The translations under genes were made by a program, and so were the position numbers. This document shows positions 18,941 through 28,323 of a stretch of DNA of 64,000 bases, in pieces (within the stretch, counting starts at the first letter, position 1; each line of letters begins with the position of its first letter). Source of the stretch: an uncultured Clostridia bacterium. GTDB taxonomy: Bacteria; Bacillota; Clostridia; TANB77; CAG-508. The notes beneath the pieces were generated by a model that saw nothing but the letters and a program-made list of their open reading frames with translations, was not told where the DNA came from and did not search any database. The stretch lies in NCBI GenBank assembly GCA_948502395.1, contig CAOPES010000001.1, positions 1 to 64,000 of the forward strand. Reading direction: 5' to 3'.

Positions 18941-19013
18941 TCATATGTATAGTTCGTATTTAGCAAGAGATTCTGAAGAAAAGAGTAGGAGTGAAGAAAA
19001 TGAACGAAATTGA
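16781..19013 (+). CDS. MoxR-type AAA+ ATPase with lectin-like N-terminal region, copy A (CGG frameshift at 18668)
   Basis: Read as one protein of 743 residues if the C at 18668 is skipped: the first frame stops at 18697, and the second carries on as GADLPRDISERFAYMTA. Residues 1-250 resemble a C-type-lectin/FGE-like fold around GRTGWYWTKSDDGDND and GGARLVLPF. Walker A GPSGIGKTE lies near 331, Walker B VVIMLDELL near 422 and sensor 1 VATGNQKK near 463, as in MoxR ATPases. MoxR proteins act with VWA proteins as chaperone-like remodelers, and a VWA gene lies downstream. The nucleotide segment about 16965-17100 uses codons (GCC, CGC, CCG, TCG, ATC) unlike the rest, suggesting a diversified cassette. 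Confidence 0.8.
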
Positions 19014-19446
19014 ATACAGTGAAGCAGCAGTGGAAGTATTAGATATACTAAATCATACCAATAAAGAAGATGTCCAAAGAATTCCACAAAGTTTTATAAA
19101 ATTTTTAACCAATATTTCAAGCAAAAGTTATAAAGCTAAATTTAATCACGAACAACCAATTAATGGTTTTAATTTAAGAAAACAAACGAAAGAACTTTTA
19201 GGATTTATATATATCACATGGTGGTGTGATAAAGAAGAACACGAAAGATATAAAAATATAATACATGAAAACAATATGAAAAGAGAAAAAATACAAGAAA
19301 CATATAATGTAAATGATATTTTTAAAAATAAAAAACAAAATGTAATGGAAACGAATATAACAGAATATAAAAAAGAAAATATATTAAAAAAGTTTCTTAA
19401 TAAAATATTGAGTTTTTTTAGTATTGCGAAAGGGGAGAAAAATTAA
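19000..19446 (+). CDS. Uncharacterised small protein between the MoxR copies
   Basis: 148 residues from the ATG at 19000, which has TAGGAG 8 bases upstream; it overlaps the end of MoxR copy A by 14 bases, so the two are translationally linked. No signal peptide. An internal FIYITWWCDKEEHERYKNI stretch and a following charged helix with DIFKNKK are the most distinctive parts. The C-terminus (ILKKFLNKILSFFSIAK) is amphipathic and might touch membrane. I do not recognise the family with confidence. No counterpart follows MoxR copy B. Confidence 0.65.
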   Translation: MNEIEYSEAAVEVLDILNHTNKEDVQRIPQSFIKFLTNISSKSYKAKFNHEQPINGFNLRKQTKELLGFIYITWWCDKEEHERYKNIIHENNMKREKIQETYNVNDIFKNKKQNVMETNITEYKKENILKKFLNKILSFFSIAKGEKN

Positions 19447-19447
19447 C

Positions 19448-19813
19448 ATGATTAATAAAGAATTGATAGAATTGCAAAAAGGATGTGAAGCTACTTGTGT
19501 TGTAATACAAAATGAAGATTGGAAAGAATTAGATTCAAAAATTATTGTAAATGCTCATTCTAGTGATAGTGAATTGCTTACAATTTTTAAAGAGAAAATT
19601 TCTAATAAAGAAGAACTTGATTATTTTATTATAACTGAAATTGACAAATTGAATGAGAATTTACAAGAAAAGTATTATCAAATTGTTAAAGATAGAGAAT
19701 TTGGTGGATACAAATTACCCCCAAATATGATTATAGTTTTAACTGTTAAAGATAGAGAAGGATTAAAAAAAATATCACAGGAACTTTATCATTTTTGTGT
19801 AGTAGCATTTTAG
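19448..19813 (+). CDS. Small protein resembling the Walker B/sensor part of a MoxR ATPase
   Basis: 121 residues from the ATG at 19448 (RBS GGGGAG), starting one base after the previous stop. The stretch FIITEIDKLN, EKYYQIVKDREFGGYKLP and NMIIVLTVKDRE follows the order Walker B, exchanged helix, GGYxLPxN and sensor-1 strand of MoxR AAA+ proteins. There is no Walker A motif, so it should not bind ATP by itself. It could be a degenerate partner subunit or regulator of the adjacent MoxR proteins (inference). Confidence 0.6.
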   Translation: MINKELIELQKGCEATCVVIQNEDWKELDSKIIVNAHSSDSELLTIFKEKISNKEELDYFIITEIDKLNENLQEKYYQIVKDREFGGYKLPPNMIIVLTVKDREGLKKISQELYHFCVVAF

Positions 19814-19833
19814 GTTGCAATTATTGATTAACA

Positions 19834-22004
19834 AGGAGTAATATATGAATAAGTTTACTTTTTTGACCGAAGAACAATGCTTTGGAAGCGATAAATTAGA
19901 AATATTACAAAAGAGAGGAACAAAAGCAGCAATAACAGATTTCTCTATTCTTTTAGGTGCTTACGTTTCCAGTTATTATCATATATATAATGATAATTCT
20001 TTGGAGGGAAGAACTGGATGGTATTGGACAAAGTCAGATGACGGAGATAATGACGCATGCTTGGTTGACGATGATGGTATTGGAGACGAAGCCTGTGTTA
20101 ACAGGCGTTCTGGTGGGGCTCGCCTAGTTTTACCGTTCTCATCAATGGACTCGATCCCCACAAACGGAGAGAGTGGGAAAAGAGCAAGAGATGGTATCCT
20201 TGAAGTAGAATATGGGTATTATCCACAAAAAGCAGTATCAAAAGATATGCAAGAAAGATTAGAAAGAGAATATAAAAGTGGTAGACTTTCAAAAACAAAA
20301 AATAGCTATACAACAGATTCAAGAAAGTGTGATGCTTATGACGAAAAATTTTTAGCAAAGCAACATGAAGAATATGAATATAATGGAAAAAGATATGTAA
20401 GAGTTGAAGCGAATTCATTTTATGATGAAAATTACTTTACACTTTCAAATGGAGAGAGTTATAGAGATGGTGATAATGTATGGGTAGAAGTACAGCCAGT
20501 TAAATGGTTAGTTGATGAAAAATCTCGAATTATGATAACTGAAAAATTAATATTTGCAGGAGTACAATTTAATAAAGAAAGTAATTACCATACAAGGGAT
20601 TTTGATAAAATGGACATAAAAACATTTATGGATAAATACTTATCTAGAGATTTAGAACAATCAATAGGAACAATAACTTTGGGAGAACAAACAGAAGAAA
20701 CAGAAAAAGTACCACAAAGAAAATCAAGATTACAGAAATTAAATCCAGATAAAACAAAAACTGCTGATAGAACAAGAATGACAGACACAGAAATAATACA
20801 AAATTGGATTGAAGCAGGAGAGTCAGTATTACTACGAGGACCATCAGGAATAGGAAAAACAGAAAGAATAAAAAAATTATATCCAGACCTAATTTATTTA
20901 AAATTAACCAATAATATGTTTCCAGAGAAGGTCGTCGGCTCAGTAAACTTACAAACAGGACAAAGTATACCGCCAGATTTTGCAAAAACAGCAATTATGC
21001 AAGAAGCAACGGAAGAAGAAAGAAAATTAGTTGAGGAAAATATACAAAACATATATGATGTAGCAGATACAGTATATGAAAGATCAAAAGAAAGCGATAA
21101 AAAAGTTGTAATAATGTTAGATGAGCTTTTAAATGTAAAGCCAGCAGTTCAAAGTTTAGTATATACATTAGTGTTAAATAGAATGGTAGAGATAGGAAAA
21201 GGACTGAAATTACCAGACAACGCCGTTATTGTAGCAACAGGAAATCAAAAGAAATATTCAAGTGTAGCAGAAGATTTAGCAGAACCACTAGAAAAAAGAT
21301 TTGACCATATATTAGATATGGAACCAAAAGTAGGAGAATGGATAACAGAATATGCAATTCCACAAAAGATTCATCCATCTGTAATAGGATATATGCTATC
21401 AAAATATAACAATTCTGGAAAAAGTGAAGATTTACAAGATATAGGTTATTTCTATGAAGAGCCAGAGGTAGGAGAAGAACATTTAGACAGAAATGGATGT
21501 AAAGGAAGAACAAACGATCCTCGTGGTTGGACATCAATTTCAAATACCTTATATAATTTTGAGAGAAATCTAGAAGCAGGAAAATATGAAGGAAAAGATG
21601 TAGAAGATATATTAGAAAGAACAATAAGTTCAAAACTTAGAGAAGAGTGGTCAGCAGAATTTTTTGATTTTTATAATCTTCCAACATTGACTCCAGAAGA
21701 AGTAACAAAAGGAATGGGAGAAGGATATACTCGGAGCAGATTTACCAAGAGATATAAGTGAAAGATTTGCATATATGACAGCATTGATAACAGCTGATGA
21801 AAGCCAAGTAGAGGCATGTAGAGAATTTATAAGAAAATATTGTGATCCAGAATATTTGGAAGTATTTGATATCTACTGGGCAGGAAATGATGAAAGAAAA
21901 ATGGAAAAAATAAGTGAACTACAAGAAATGACTTTAGCATTACATACAAGTAAAGAAACAGAGGAATGCGCAAGAGATGGAATAGAGAACTATACAAATA
22001 TAGG
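19834..22004 (+). repeat. 2171-bp direct repeat, copy B
   Basis: Second copy of 16770-18940. It diverges from copy A only in the last residues of the encoded protein (GQMYSTYL against GHMYSSYL). Confidence 0.9.
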
Positions 22005-22074
22005 GCAAATGTATAGTACATATTTAACAAAAGATTCTAAAGAGGAAACTAAAAAAGAAGAATATGAAAGATAG
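19845..22074 (+). CDS. MoxR-type AAA+ ATPase with lectin-like N-terminal region, copy B (CGG frameshift at 21732)
   Basis: 742 residues if the C at 21732 is skipped. Identical in protein sequence to copy A up to the CGG site and beyond, differing only in the last 20 or so residues (tail KDSKEETKKEEYER). All AAA+ motifs and the lectin-like region are as in copy A, including the cassette of atypical codon use. Retention of the same CGG site in both copies is a consequence of the duplication. The VWA/metallopeptidase gene starts 53 bases downstream with its own RBS, so copy B is probably co-transcribed with it. Confidence 0.8.
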
Positions 22075-22126
22075 TAATTAGCCATAAAGTGGTAGTAGCT
22101 AATTTTAAGAAAGGAGAAGCATATAA

Positions 22127-23564
22127 ATGAGTGCTAATACAGATTTAATTTATGATGCAACAAGAAAAATGCTAGCAAAATATCCTAGATTTGGTAGTGA
22201 AATAGCTAAGACTCCCATTGTATTAACCAATAAAGTAAGGACGGGATGCACAGATGGCAAAAAAATATATATCAATCCAGAGCATTTTGCTAGTGTAGAT
22301 GAAAATCGTAGATTATATTTACTTTCGCATGAAACTCTCCATAAAATATTTATGCATATGTATAGATTAAAGGATAAAAAACGGAAATATGAGGGATTTA
22401 GAACTATGGAATATAGTTTGTGATGCGATAGTTAATGCAAATTTAAAACGAGATGGCATTAAAATACCGGATGGAAGGATCTGTTCTGACACAGATGAAA
22501 AATACGGAGACTGGGTTTTAGAATATAGTAGTGAAGAATTATATGAATTAGAAAAGAGAAAAAAAGAAGAACAAAAAAATAATCAAAACCAAGAACAGGG
22601 AGAGAGTGAAGAACAAGAGCAAGATAATCAGCAAGGAAGTGGACAAAGTCAGCAACAAGAAGATGAACAAAATAGTAATAATGAAAATTCAGAACAAACT
22701 GAAAATCAAGAGTCAGATAACAATAAAAGTCAAGGAGATGACCACAGTTTATGGGAAGAAGCATTTAAAGAACAGCAAAAAGGACAAAAACAAGCTCAAG
22801 AACAAGACCAAGAGCAAGCAGAAGAGGAACAGACAGATATAGATTTTGATGAAAGGGCAGAATTTGAAGATAATAGAAAAGAAAAAAGAGAAAAATTCAA
22901 ATCTAGAAAAGAAAAAACCGAAAAAGATATAAGAAATACTGATAAAGGAAAAATTGAATTAGGCGATATAGGAAAAAGCAAAGAAGAAATTGATTGGAAA
23001 CTCCTAATACGCAAAGAAATAGAAAAAAGCGAAACTATTTGGAGTCAAAGACGTTCTATTGCAGAAAATAATTATGCGTATAGACTAGAAGAAAACGACA
23101 TCGAAGAAGATGCAGAAACAGAAGTTATGATTGATGCTTCGGGCTCAGTAGATTTAGAATTAGTAAAGTCATTTTTAAGACAGCTAAAACCATTATTACA
23201 ACATTCAAAATTAAAAGTAGGATGTTTTAATGCTAAATTTTGGGGATTTGTAAATATAAAAAACGAGAAAGATATAAATAATTTTACTGTACCTAGATGG
23301 GGAGCTTATGCAACAGATTTAGACTTGCCAGTTAGATCATTTACTAAAAAAAGAGAAATAAATAAAATAATTTTTACTGATGGCTATGCATCATTTGGTC
23401 TTATGCCAAAGGAAGATTTAAAAAGAGAAAATGTTATTTGGTTAGTGTATGGAAATAAAGATTTTAAACCTTGTTGTGGTAAGGTTATAAATATTACTGA
23501 AAAACAATTGGAACGATTACATCAAATAGATAGAAGTAGTTCTATGGAAGATATGAGTAGATAA
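22127..23564 (+). CDS. VWA-like metallopeptidase-domain protein (CGG frameshift at 22382)
   Basis: 478 residues if the C at 22382 is skipped; without this it stops after 98 residues. The N-terminal zinc-peptidase-like domain has LSHETLHKIFMH near 67-78 (HExxH), continued across the junction by DKKGNMRDLELWNIVCDAIVN. A Gln/Glu/Asn-rich linker spans about 145-260. The C-terminal VWA domain has the MIDAS motif MIDASGSVDLELV near 333 and FTDGYASFG later. This layout matches COG3864-type proteins encoded next to MoxR ATPases. It probably works with the upstream ATPases in a metal-dependent assembly or proteolysis step; the target is unknown. AAAGGAG precedes the ATG. Confidence 0.82.
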
Positions 23565-23611
23565 AGTGTTAGAAACTAGCTAATTTTCGTAACTAAATTT
23601 TGAAAATTGCT

Positions 23612-23634
23612 ATTATAATGGAAGTTTAATAAAA
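23612..23634. repeat. Right copy of 23-bp direct repeat (possible att site)
   Basis: Exact copy of 16564-16586 (the end of rnj), located 48 bases after the last gene of the MoxR-VWA module. It is not part of any gene here. Confidence 0.6.
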
Positions 23635-23760
23635 ACTATTTACAAATCGAAATAAATTTAGTATAATTAACACATAGATAAGAAATAAAATAAATTTTGC
23701 ATTTATCATTTCTAATCTGTAAAAATTAATTTAGCTAATGTGACCCAATAAAGGCACAAA
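23635..23760. other. AT-rich spacer between island and gltX
   Basis: I see no gene, repeat or clear regulatory site between the right direct repeat and the terminator at 23761. Confidence 0.5.
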
Positions 23761-23790
23761 AAAGACTAGAGTTGCATCCTCTAGTCTTTT
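23761..23790 (+). terminator. Terminator upstream of gltX
   Basis: AAAGACTAGAG and CTCTAGTCTTT pair around a 7-base loop with a T tail. Confidence 0.8.
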
Positions 23791-23815
23791 GCTATGTTCA
23801 AAATGCAAATAAAGC

Positions 23816-23844
23816 TTGAAAAAGTTAGAAAATTAGAGTATAAT
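23816..23844 (+). promoter_or_regulatory. Promoter of gltX
   Basis: TTGAAA at 23816-23821, 17-base spacer, TATAAT at 23839-23844, 31 bases before the start codon. Confidence 0.75.
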
Positions 23845-23874
23845 AAGGAAAGTAAAAAATAAGGAGAGATAAAA

Positions 23875-25530
23875 ATGGATTATAAAGACTTAGCAAATTT
23901 AATATTCCCAGAAGCAAAAGAAATAACATATTACGAAGAAAAATATCCAAGAAGAAATCTAAAAGAAGGAGCAATAGTAACAAGATACGCACCAAGCCCA
24001 ACAGGAGTAATGCACATAGGTGGGTTATACCAAGCACTAGTAGCAAAAAAAATGACAGAACAAACAGAAGGCGTATTCTTTTTAAGAATAGAAGACACAG
24101 ACCAAAAAAGAGAAATTGAAAACGGAGTAGAAGGAATAGTAAGCAGTTTAGCAGAATTTGAAATAGAACCAGACGAAGGAATGACATCAACAACAGAAAG
24201 CAAAGGAAACTATGGACCATACAAACAATCAGAAAGAAAAGACATCTATCAAGCATATGCAAAATATCTAATCGAACAAGGGAAAGCATATCCATGTTTT
24301 TGTACACCAGAACAATTAGACGAAATTAGAAGCAAACAAGAAGCTGCAAAAATAAGACCTGGATACTATGGAGTATGGGCAAAATGCAGAAATCATACGG
24401 TTGAAGAAGCAGCAGAAAAAATCAAAAATGGAGAAAAATATATAATTCGTTTAAAATCACCAGGAAGAGAAGACAGAAAAATAAGACACAAAGATGTAAT
24501 AAAAGGAAATGTAGAATTTCCAGAAAATGACCAAGATGTAGTAATAATAAAAGCAGACGGATTACCAACATATCATTTTGCACACGCAGTTGACGACCAT
24601 CTAATGGGAACAACACATGTAATACGTGGAGACGAATGGCTATCATCTATACCATTACATTTACAATTGTTCCAAGAATTAGGATTTAAAGCACCTAAAT
24701 ATGCACATATTGCACCAATTATGAAAAATGACAATGGAAATAAGAGAAAATTAAGTAAAAGAAAAGACCCAGAAGCTGCAACAAGTTATTATGAAGAAGA
24801 AGGAATTCCAGCACAAGCAGTAAAAGAATATTTGTTAAACATAGCAAACTCTACTTTTGAAAATTGGAGAAGAGCAAACCAAGATAAAGATATGTCGGAA
24901 TTTGAACTTCAACTTAATAAAATGAGTGTAAGTGGAGCATTATTTGATATGGTAAAATTACTAGACGTTGGAAAGACAGTAATATCAAAATATACAGCAG
25001 AAAGAGTTTACGAAGAAGCCTTCAACTGGGCTAAAAAACATGACGAAGAATTAATGGAAATGCTAGAAGATAAAGAATATGCATTAAAAGTATTTGGAAT
25101 TGAAAGAGGCAACAAAAAGCCTAGAAAAGATATTTCAAAATGGGCAGAAGTAAAAGAAAACATAGAATATATGTATGACGAAAACTTTTATGCAAAAACA
25201 CAAGAATATCCATATCAAGTTATAAACGAAAAAGAAGATATAGAAAAAATATTAACTTTATATATCGAAAAATATTATGACGAAAATGATGACAAACAAA
25301 CTTGGTTTGACAAAATAAAAGAACTTGCAGGAGAAATGGGATACGCAAAAGAAGTTAAAGAATTTAAAGCAAACCCAGACGCATACAAAGCTCATGTTGG
25401 AGATGTTAGTACCTGCCTAAGAGTTGCTTTAACAGCTAGAACTAATACTCCTGATATGTATGAGATTATGAAAGTTCTTGGAAAAGAAAGAATTGCAAAA
25501 AGATTTGAAAAAGCTAAACAACAATTGTAA
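23875..25530 (+). CDS. gltX: Glutamate-tRNA ligase
   Basis: 551 residues, class I aminoacyl-tRNA synthetase. The HIGH-type motif is in RYAPSPTGVMHIGG (residues about 37-50), KMSKS is represented by KLSKRKDPEA near 298, and RIEDTDQKREIENG is the GluRS/GlnRS signature near 72. It couples glutamate to tRNA-Glu (possibly also tRNA-Gln in Gram-positive bacteria). It is somewhat longer than the usual 480-500 residues. AAGGAG precedes the ATG. No in-frame CGG is present. Confidence 0.93.
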   Translation: MDYKDLANLIFPEAKEITYYEEKYPRRNLKEGAIVTRYAPSPTGVMHIGGLYQALVAKKMTEQTEGVFFLRIEDTDQKREIENGVEGIVSSLAEFEIEPDEGMTSTTESKGNYGPYKQSERKDIYQAYAKYLIEQGKAYPCFCTPEQLDEIRSKQEAAKIRPGYYGVWAKCRNHTVEEAAEKIKNGEKYIIRLKSPGREDRKIRHKDVIKGNVEFPENDQDVVIIKADGLPTYHFAHAVDDHLMGTTHVIRGDEWLSSIPLHLQLFQELGFKAPKYAHIAPIMKNDNGNKRKLSKRKDPEAATSYYEEEGIPAQAVKEYLLNIANSTFENWRRANQDKDMSEFELQLNKMSVSGALFDMVKLLDVGKTVISKYTAERVYEEAFNWAKKHDEELMEMLEDKEYALKVFGIERGNKKPRKDISKWAEVKENIEYMYDENFYAKTQEYPYQVINEKEDIEKILTLYIEKYYDENDDKQTWFDKIKELAGEMGYAKEVKEFKANPDAYKAHVGDVSTCLRVALTARTNTPDMYEIMKVLGKERIAKRFEKAKQQL

Positions 25531-25595
25531 TTATAGTAAATGTAAATTTATAACAGAAGTGTTAGAGTGTAGATGTAAGAAAGGACGAAGATACT

Positions 25596-25784
25596 TTGGA
25601 ATATAATGTTGGAGATATTGTAAGAACTAAGAAACAACATCCTTGTGGAAGCAAGTTGTGGGAACTAACTAGGGTCGGAGTAGATTTCAAATTGAAATGC
25701 CTAGGTTGTGAACATGTTGTTGTTTTGGAAAGAGAAAAGGCTAAAAAAATAATTACAAAAATAGAGAAAAAAGTTGGTGAATAA
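25596..25784 (+). CDS. DUF951 family protein
   Basis: 62 residues starting at TTG (25596), with AAAGGACG upstream and no alternative ATG in frame. VGDIVRTKKQHPCGSKLWEL and KCLGCEHVVVL are the family hallmarks; three cysteines suggest a small zinc- or nucleic-acid-binding fold. The family is widespread in Firmicutes with no assigned function. Confidence 0.85.
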   Translation: MEYNVGDIVRTKKQHPCGSKLWELTRVGVDFKLKCLGCEHVVVLEREKAKKIITKIEKKVGE

Positions 25785-25799
25785 TAACCAACTTTTTTA
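25771..25799 (+). terminator. Terminator overlapping the DUF951 stop
   Basis: AAGTTGGT, 8-base loop, ACCAACTT and a TTTT tail. The left arm encodes the last residues of the protein. Confidence 0.75.
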
Positions 25800-25807
25800 A
25801 TGCTTTT

Positions 25808-25910
25808 GGGTGTTTTTGGGGACAGACCTTAAAAACACCCATTTTTTTATTGTTCCTAATGGCTAATTTTATTAAAAAAGGTGTTTTTTAGGTCTGTCCC
25901 CAAAAACACC
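25808..25910. repeat. Two facing short hairpin repeats (GGTGTTTTT-arm type)
   Basis: Unit 1 at 25808-25840 has core GGGGACAGACCTT; unit 2 at 25880-25910 has the inverse core AGGTCTGTCCCC. Together they repeat the arrangement seen at 1309-1416. Confidence 0.85.
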
Positions 25911-25916
25911 TTATTC

Positions 25917-26090
25917 TTATTTCTTTTTTGAAACTTTATTTTGTTTATGAGATTCTTCTGGAACTACAACATTTTTTGTTTTTTTAGTAGCTGATTTTGG
26001 TTTTGCGTCTTTTATGTTGTCATATACAGGAGAAATATTTAAATTTGAGCTATCACCTGTAACTACTTCTATTTTTTTATTTTCTTCCAT
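25917..26090 (-). CDS. Small Lys-rich hypothetical protein
   Basis: 57 residues: MEENKKIEVVTGDSSNLNIS at the start, then SPVYDNIKD and a Lys-rich tail ending KQNKVSKKK. A good RBS (GGAGG) lies 7 bases before the ATG at 26090, and codon use is like neighbouring genes. It is disordered by composition, soluble and unrecognised. It is divergent from scpB. Confidence 0.65.
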   Translation of the reverse strand: MEENKKIEVVTGDSSNLNISPVYDNIKDAKPKSATKKTKNVVVPEESHKQNKVSKKK

Positions 26091-26154
26091 AAAATTACCT
26101 CCGAAACGATTTTTTTACATCTTATCATATATCTATGAAAAGTGCAAGAAAATA

Positions 26155-26183
26155 TTGACATATTAACGTTTTTCTGACATAAT
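26155..26183 (+). promoter_or_regulatory. Promoter of scpB
   Basis: TTGACA at 26155-26160, 17-base spacer, CATAAT at 26178-26183, 37 bases before the start codon. Confidence 0.75.
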
Positions 26184-26219
26184 ATATAGGTCAAAACTTT
26201 ACAAAAAGGAAGAGAAGAA

Positions 26220-26849
26220 ATGGAAATTGAGCAAAAAAAATCAATAATAGAAGCAATACTTTTTGCAGCAGGAAGACCATTAAGTAAAAATGAATTTGTG
26301 CTAGCACTGGAATTACCAGAAGAAGATATTGAAAACATTATAAATAACATGCAAGAAGAATATAAAAATGAAAACAGAGGAATAGAACTAATTAAAATAG
26401 AAAATTCATATCAGTTATGTACAAAAAAATCATTGTATGAATATGTCTATCCTGTACTAGACAAAAGAACAAAACCAAATTTGTCAAATGCGGCATTAGA
26501 AACATTAGCAATAGTAGCATATAATCCACAAATAACAAGGGCAGAAATAGAAGCCATACGTGGAGTTTCAGCAGATGCGTGTGTGTATAAGCTATTAGAA
26601 TATGGTTTGATAGAAGAAGCTGGAAAAATTGATTTACCAGGTAAGCCTATGTCATATAAAACAACAAGTGATTTTTTAAGAATGTTTGGTTACAGCTCAT
26701 TAGAAGATTTACCAGAACTTCCAAGATATAAATTAGATGAGAATAAACAAATTGTAATAGATGACTTAATAGAAGGAAGTCAGGAGGCTCCAGTACCCGA
26801 AAGGGAAGATGATATGGAAACAGAGCAGGAATTTGAAGAGAATGAATAG
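26220..26849 (+). CDS. scpB: Segregation and condensation protein B
   Basis: 209 residues. Two winged-helix domains: IIEAILFAAGRPLSKNEF opens the first, and LETLAIVAYNPQITRAEIE with IRGVSADACVYKLLEYGLI forms the second, as in ScpB. With ScpA and SMC it forms the condensin complex that compacts and segregates the chromosome. The acidic C-terminal tail (from about 180) is typical. scpA is not adjacent in this window. GGAAGAG precedes the ATG. Confidence 0.92.
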   Translation: MEIEQKKSIIEAILFAAGRPLSKNEFVLALELPEEDIENIINNMQEEYKNENRGIELIKIENSYQLCTKKSLYEYVYPVLDKRTKPNLSNAALETLAIVAYNPQITRAEIEAIRGVSADACVYKLLEYGLIEEAGKIDLPGKPMSYKTTSDFLRMFGYSSLEDLPELPRYKLDENKQIVIDDLIEGSQEAPVPEREDDMETEQEFEENE

Positions 26850-26864
26850 AAAAGGAGAATGATT

Positions 26865-28301
26865 ATGAGTGAAAAAGGTTATGTAAAAGAAATAACTAAT
26901 ATAGATGAAAATATAGCACAGTGGTATACAGACATTGTTAGAAAAGCAGAACTAGCAGATTATACAGATACAAAAGGATGTATAGCAATTCGTCCATATG
27001 GATATGCAATATGGGAAAACATACAAAATTATACAGATAAGAAATTTAAGGAAACAGGAGTAAAAAATACATATTTTCCAGTGTTAATTCCAGAAAGTTT
27101 ATTGCAAAAAGAAAAAGACCATATTGAAGGATTTGCGCCAGAAGTGGCATGGGTAACAGAAGCAGGAGGAGAACAATTAGAAGAAAAATTATGTATAAGA
27201 CCGACTTCAGAAACAATAATATCAACATTATATTCAAAATGGTTAAGTTCATGGAGAGATTTACCATTTGTATATAATCAATGGTGCAACGTATTAAGGT
27301 GGGAAAAAGAAACAAGACCATTTTTACGTTCAAGAGAGTTCTTATGGCAAGAAGGTCATACAATACATGAAACAGCAAAAGAAGCTCAAGAAAGAACAAT
27401 TCAGATGTTAAATATATATGCTGATGTAGTAGAGAATTTATTGGCTATTCCAGTAATAAAAGGTAAAAAGACAGAAACAGAAAAATTTGCAGGAGCAGAT
27501 GAAACATATACAATAGAAACAATGATGTATGATGGAAAGGCACTACAATCAGGAACTTCACATTATTTTGGTCAAAACTTTACAAAACCATTTGATATAA
27601 AATTCCAAAATAGAGAAGGAAAACAAGAATATGCATATCAAACATCATGGGGAATATCAACTAGATTAATAGGTGGATTAATAATGGCACATGGAGATAA
27701 TAGAGGACTAAAACTACCACCAAGAGTAGCACCAGTACAAGTAAAAATAGTTCCAATAGCAATGCAAAAAGAAGGAGTAAAAGAAAAAACAATACAATTG
27801 TATGAAAAATTAAAAAATAAATTTAGAATGGAAATAGATTTGAGAGATAATGTTACACCAGGTTATAAATTTAACGAATGCGAAATGAAAGGTATTCCGG
27901 TAAGAATTGAAATAGGACCAAGAGATATAGAAAATGGTGAATGCATACTTGTGAGAAGAGATACATTAGAGAAAACTACAATAAAATTGGAAAATATAGA
28001 AGAAGGACTAGAAAAATTATTAGAAGATATACAAAAAAATATGTATGAAATATGCAAAAAGAGAATGGAATCAAAGACTACAATAGCACATACATTAGAA
28101 GAATTTAAAGCAAATATGGATAAAGAACAAGGCTTTATAAAAGCAATGTGGTGTGGAAATGCTGAATGTGAAGAGAAAATAAAAGAATTAACATCAGCAA
28201 AATCAAGATGTATGCCATTCGAACAAGAGCATATAGGAGATACTTGTGTATGCTGTGGAAAAAAGGCAGATAAAATGGTAGTATGGGGAAGACAATATTA
28301 A
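26865..28301 (+). CDS. proS: Proline-tRNA ligase (short, archaeal-type)
   Basis: 478 residues from the ATG at 26865 (AAGGAG 7 bases upstream; an in-frame ATG at 26859 is too close). Class II synthetase: IRPTSETIISTLYSKW motif 2 region, the FLWQEGHT signature and the C-terminal zinc-binding CCGKKADKMVVWGRQY ending in a conserved aromatic residue. It lacks the editing insertion of the long bacterial ProRS, so it is the ProRS type 3 common in Clostridia. It begins 15 bases after scpB, probably in the same operon. Confidence 0.93.
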   Translation: MSEKGYVKEITNIDENIAQWYTDIVRKAELADYTDTKGCIAIRPYGYAIWENIQNYTDKKFKETGVKNTYFPVLIPESLLQKEKDHIEGFAPEVAWVTEAGGEQLEEKLCIRPTSETIISTLYSKWLSSWRDLPFVYNQWCNVLRWEKETRPFLRSREFLWQEGHTIHETAKEAQERTIQMLNIYADVVENLLAIPVIKGKKTETEKFAGADETYTIETMMYDGKALQSGTSHYFGQNFTKPFDIKFQNREGKQEYAYQTSWGISTRLIGGLIMAHGDNRGLKLPPRVAPVQVKIVPIAMQKEGVKEKTIQLYEKLKNKFRMEIDLRDNVTPGYKFNECEMKGIPVRIEIGPRDIENGECILVRRDTLEKTTIKLENIEEGLEKLLEDIQKNMYEICKKRMESKTTIAHTLEEFKANMDKEQGFIKAMWCGNAECEEKIKELTSAKSRCMPFEQEHIGDTCVCCGKKADKMVVWGRQY

Positions 28302-28323
28302 AATATTAAAAGGAGAGTAGACA

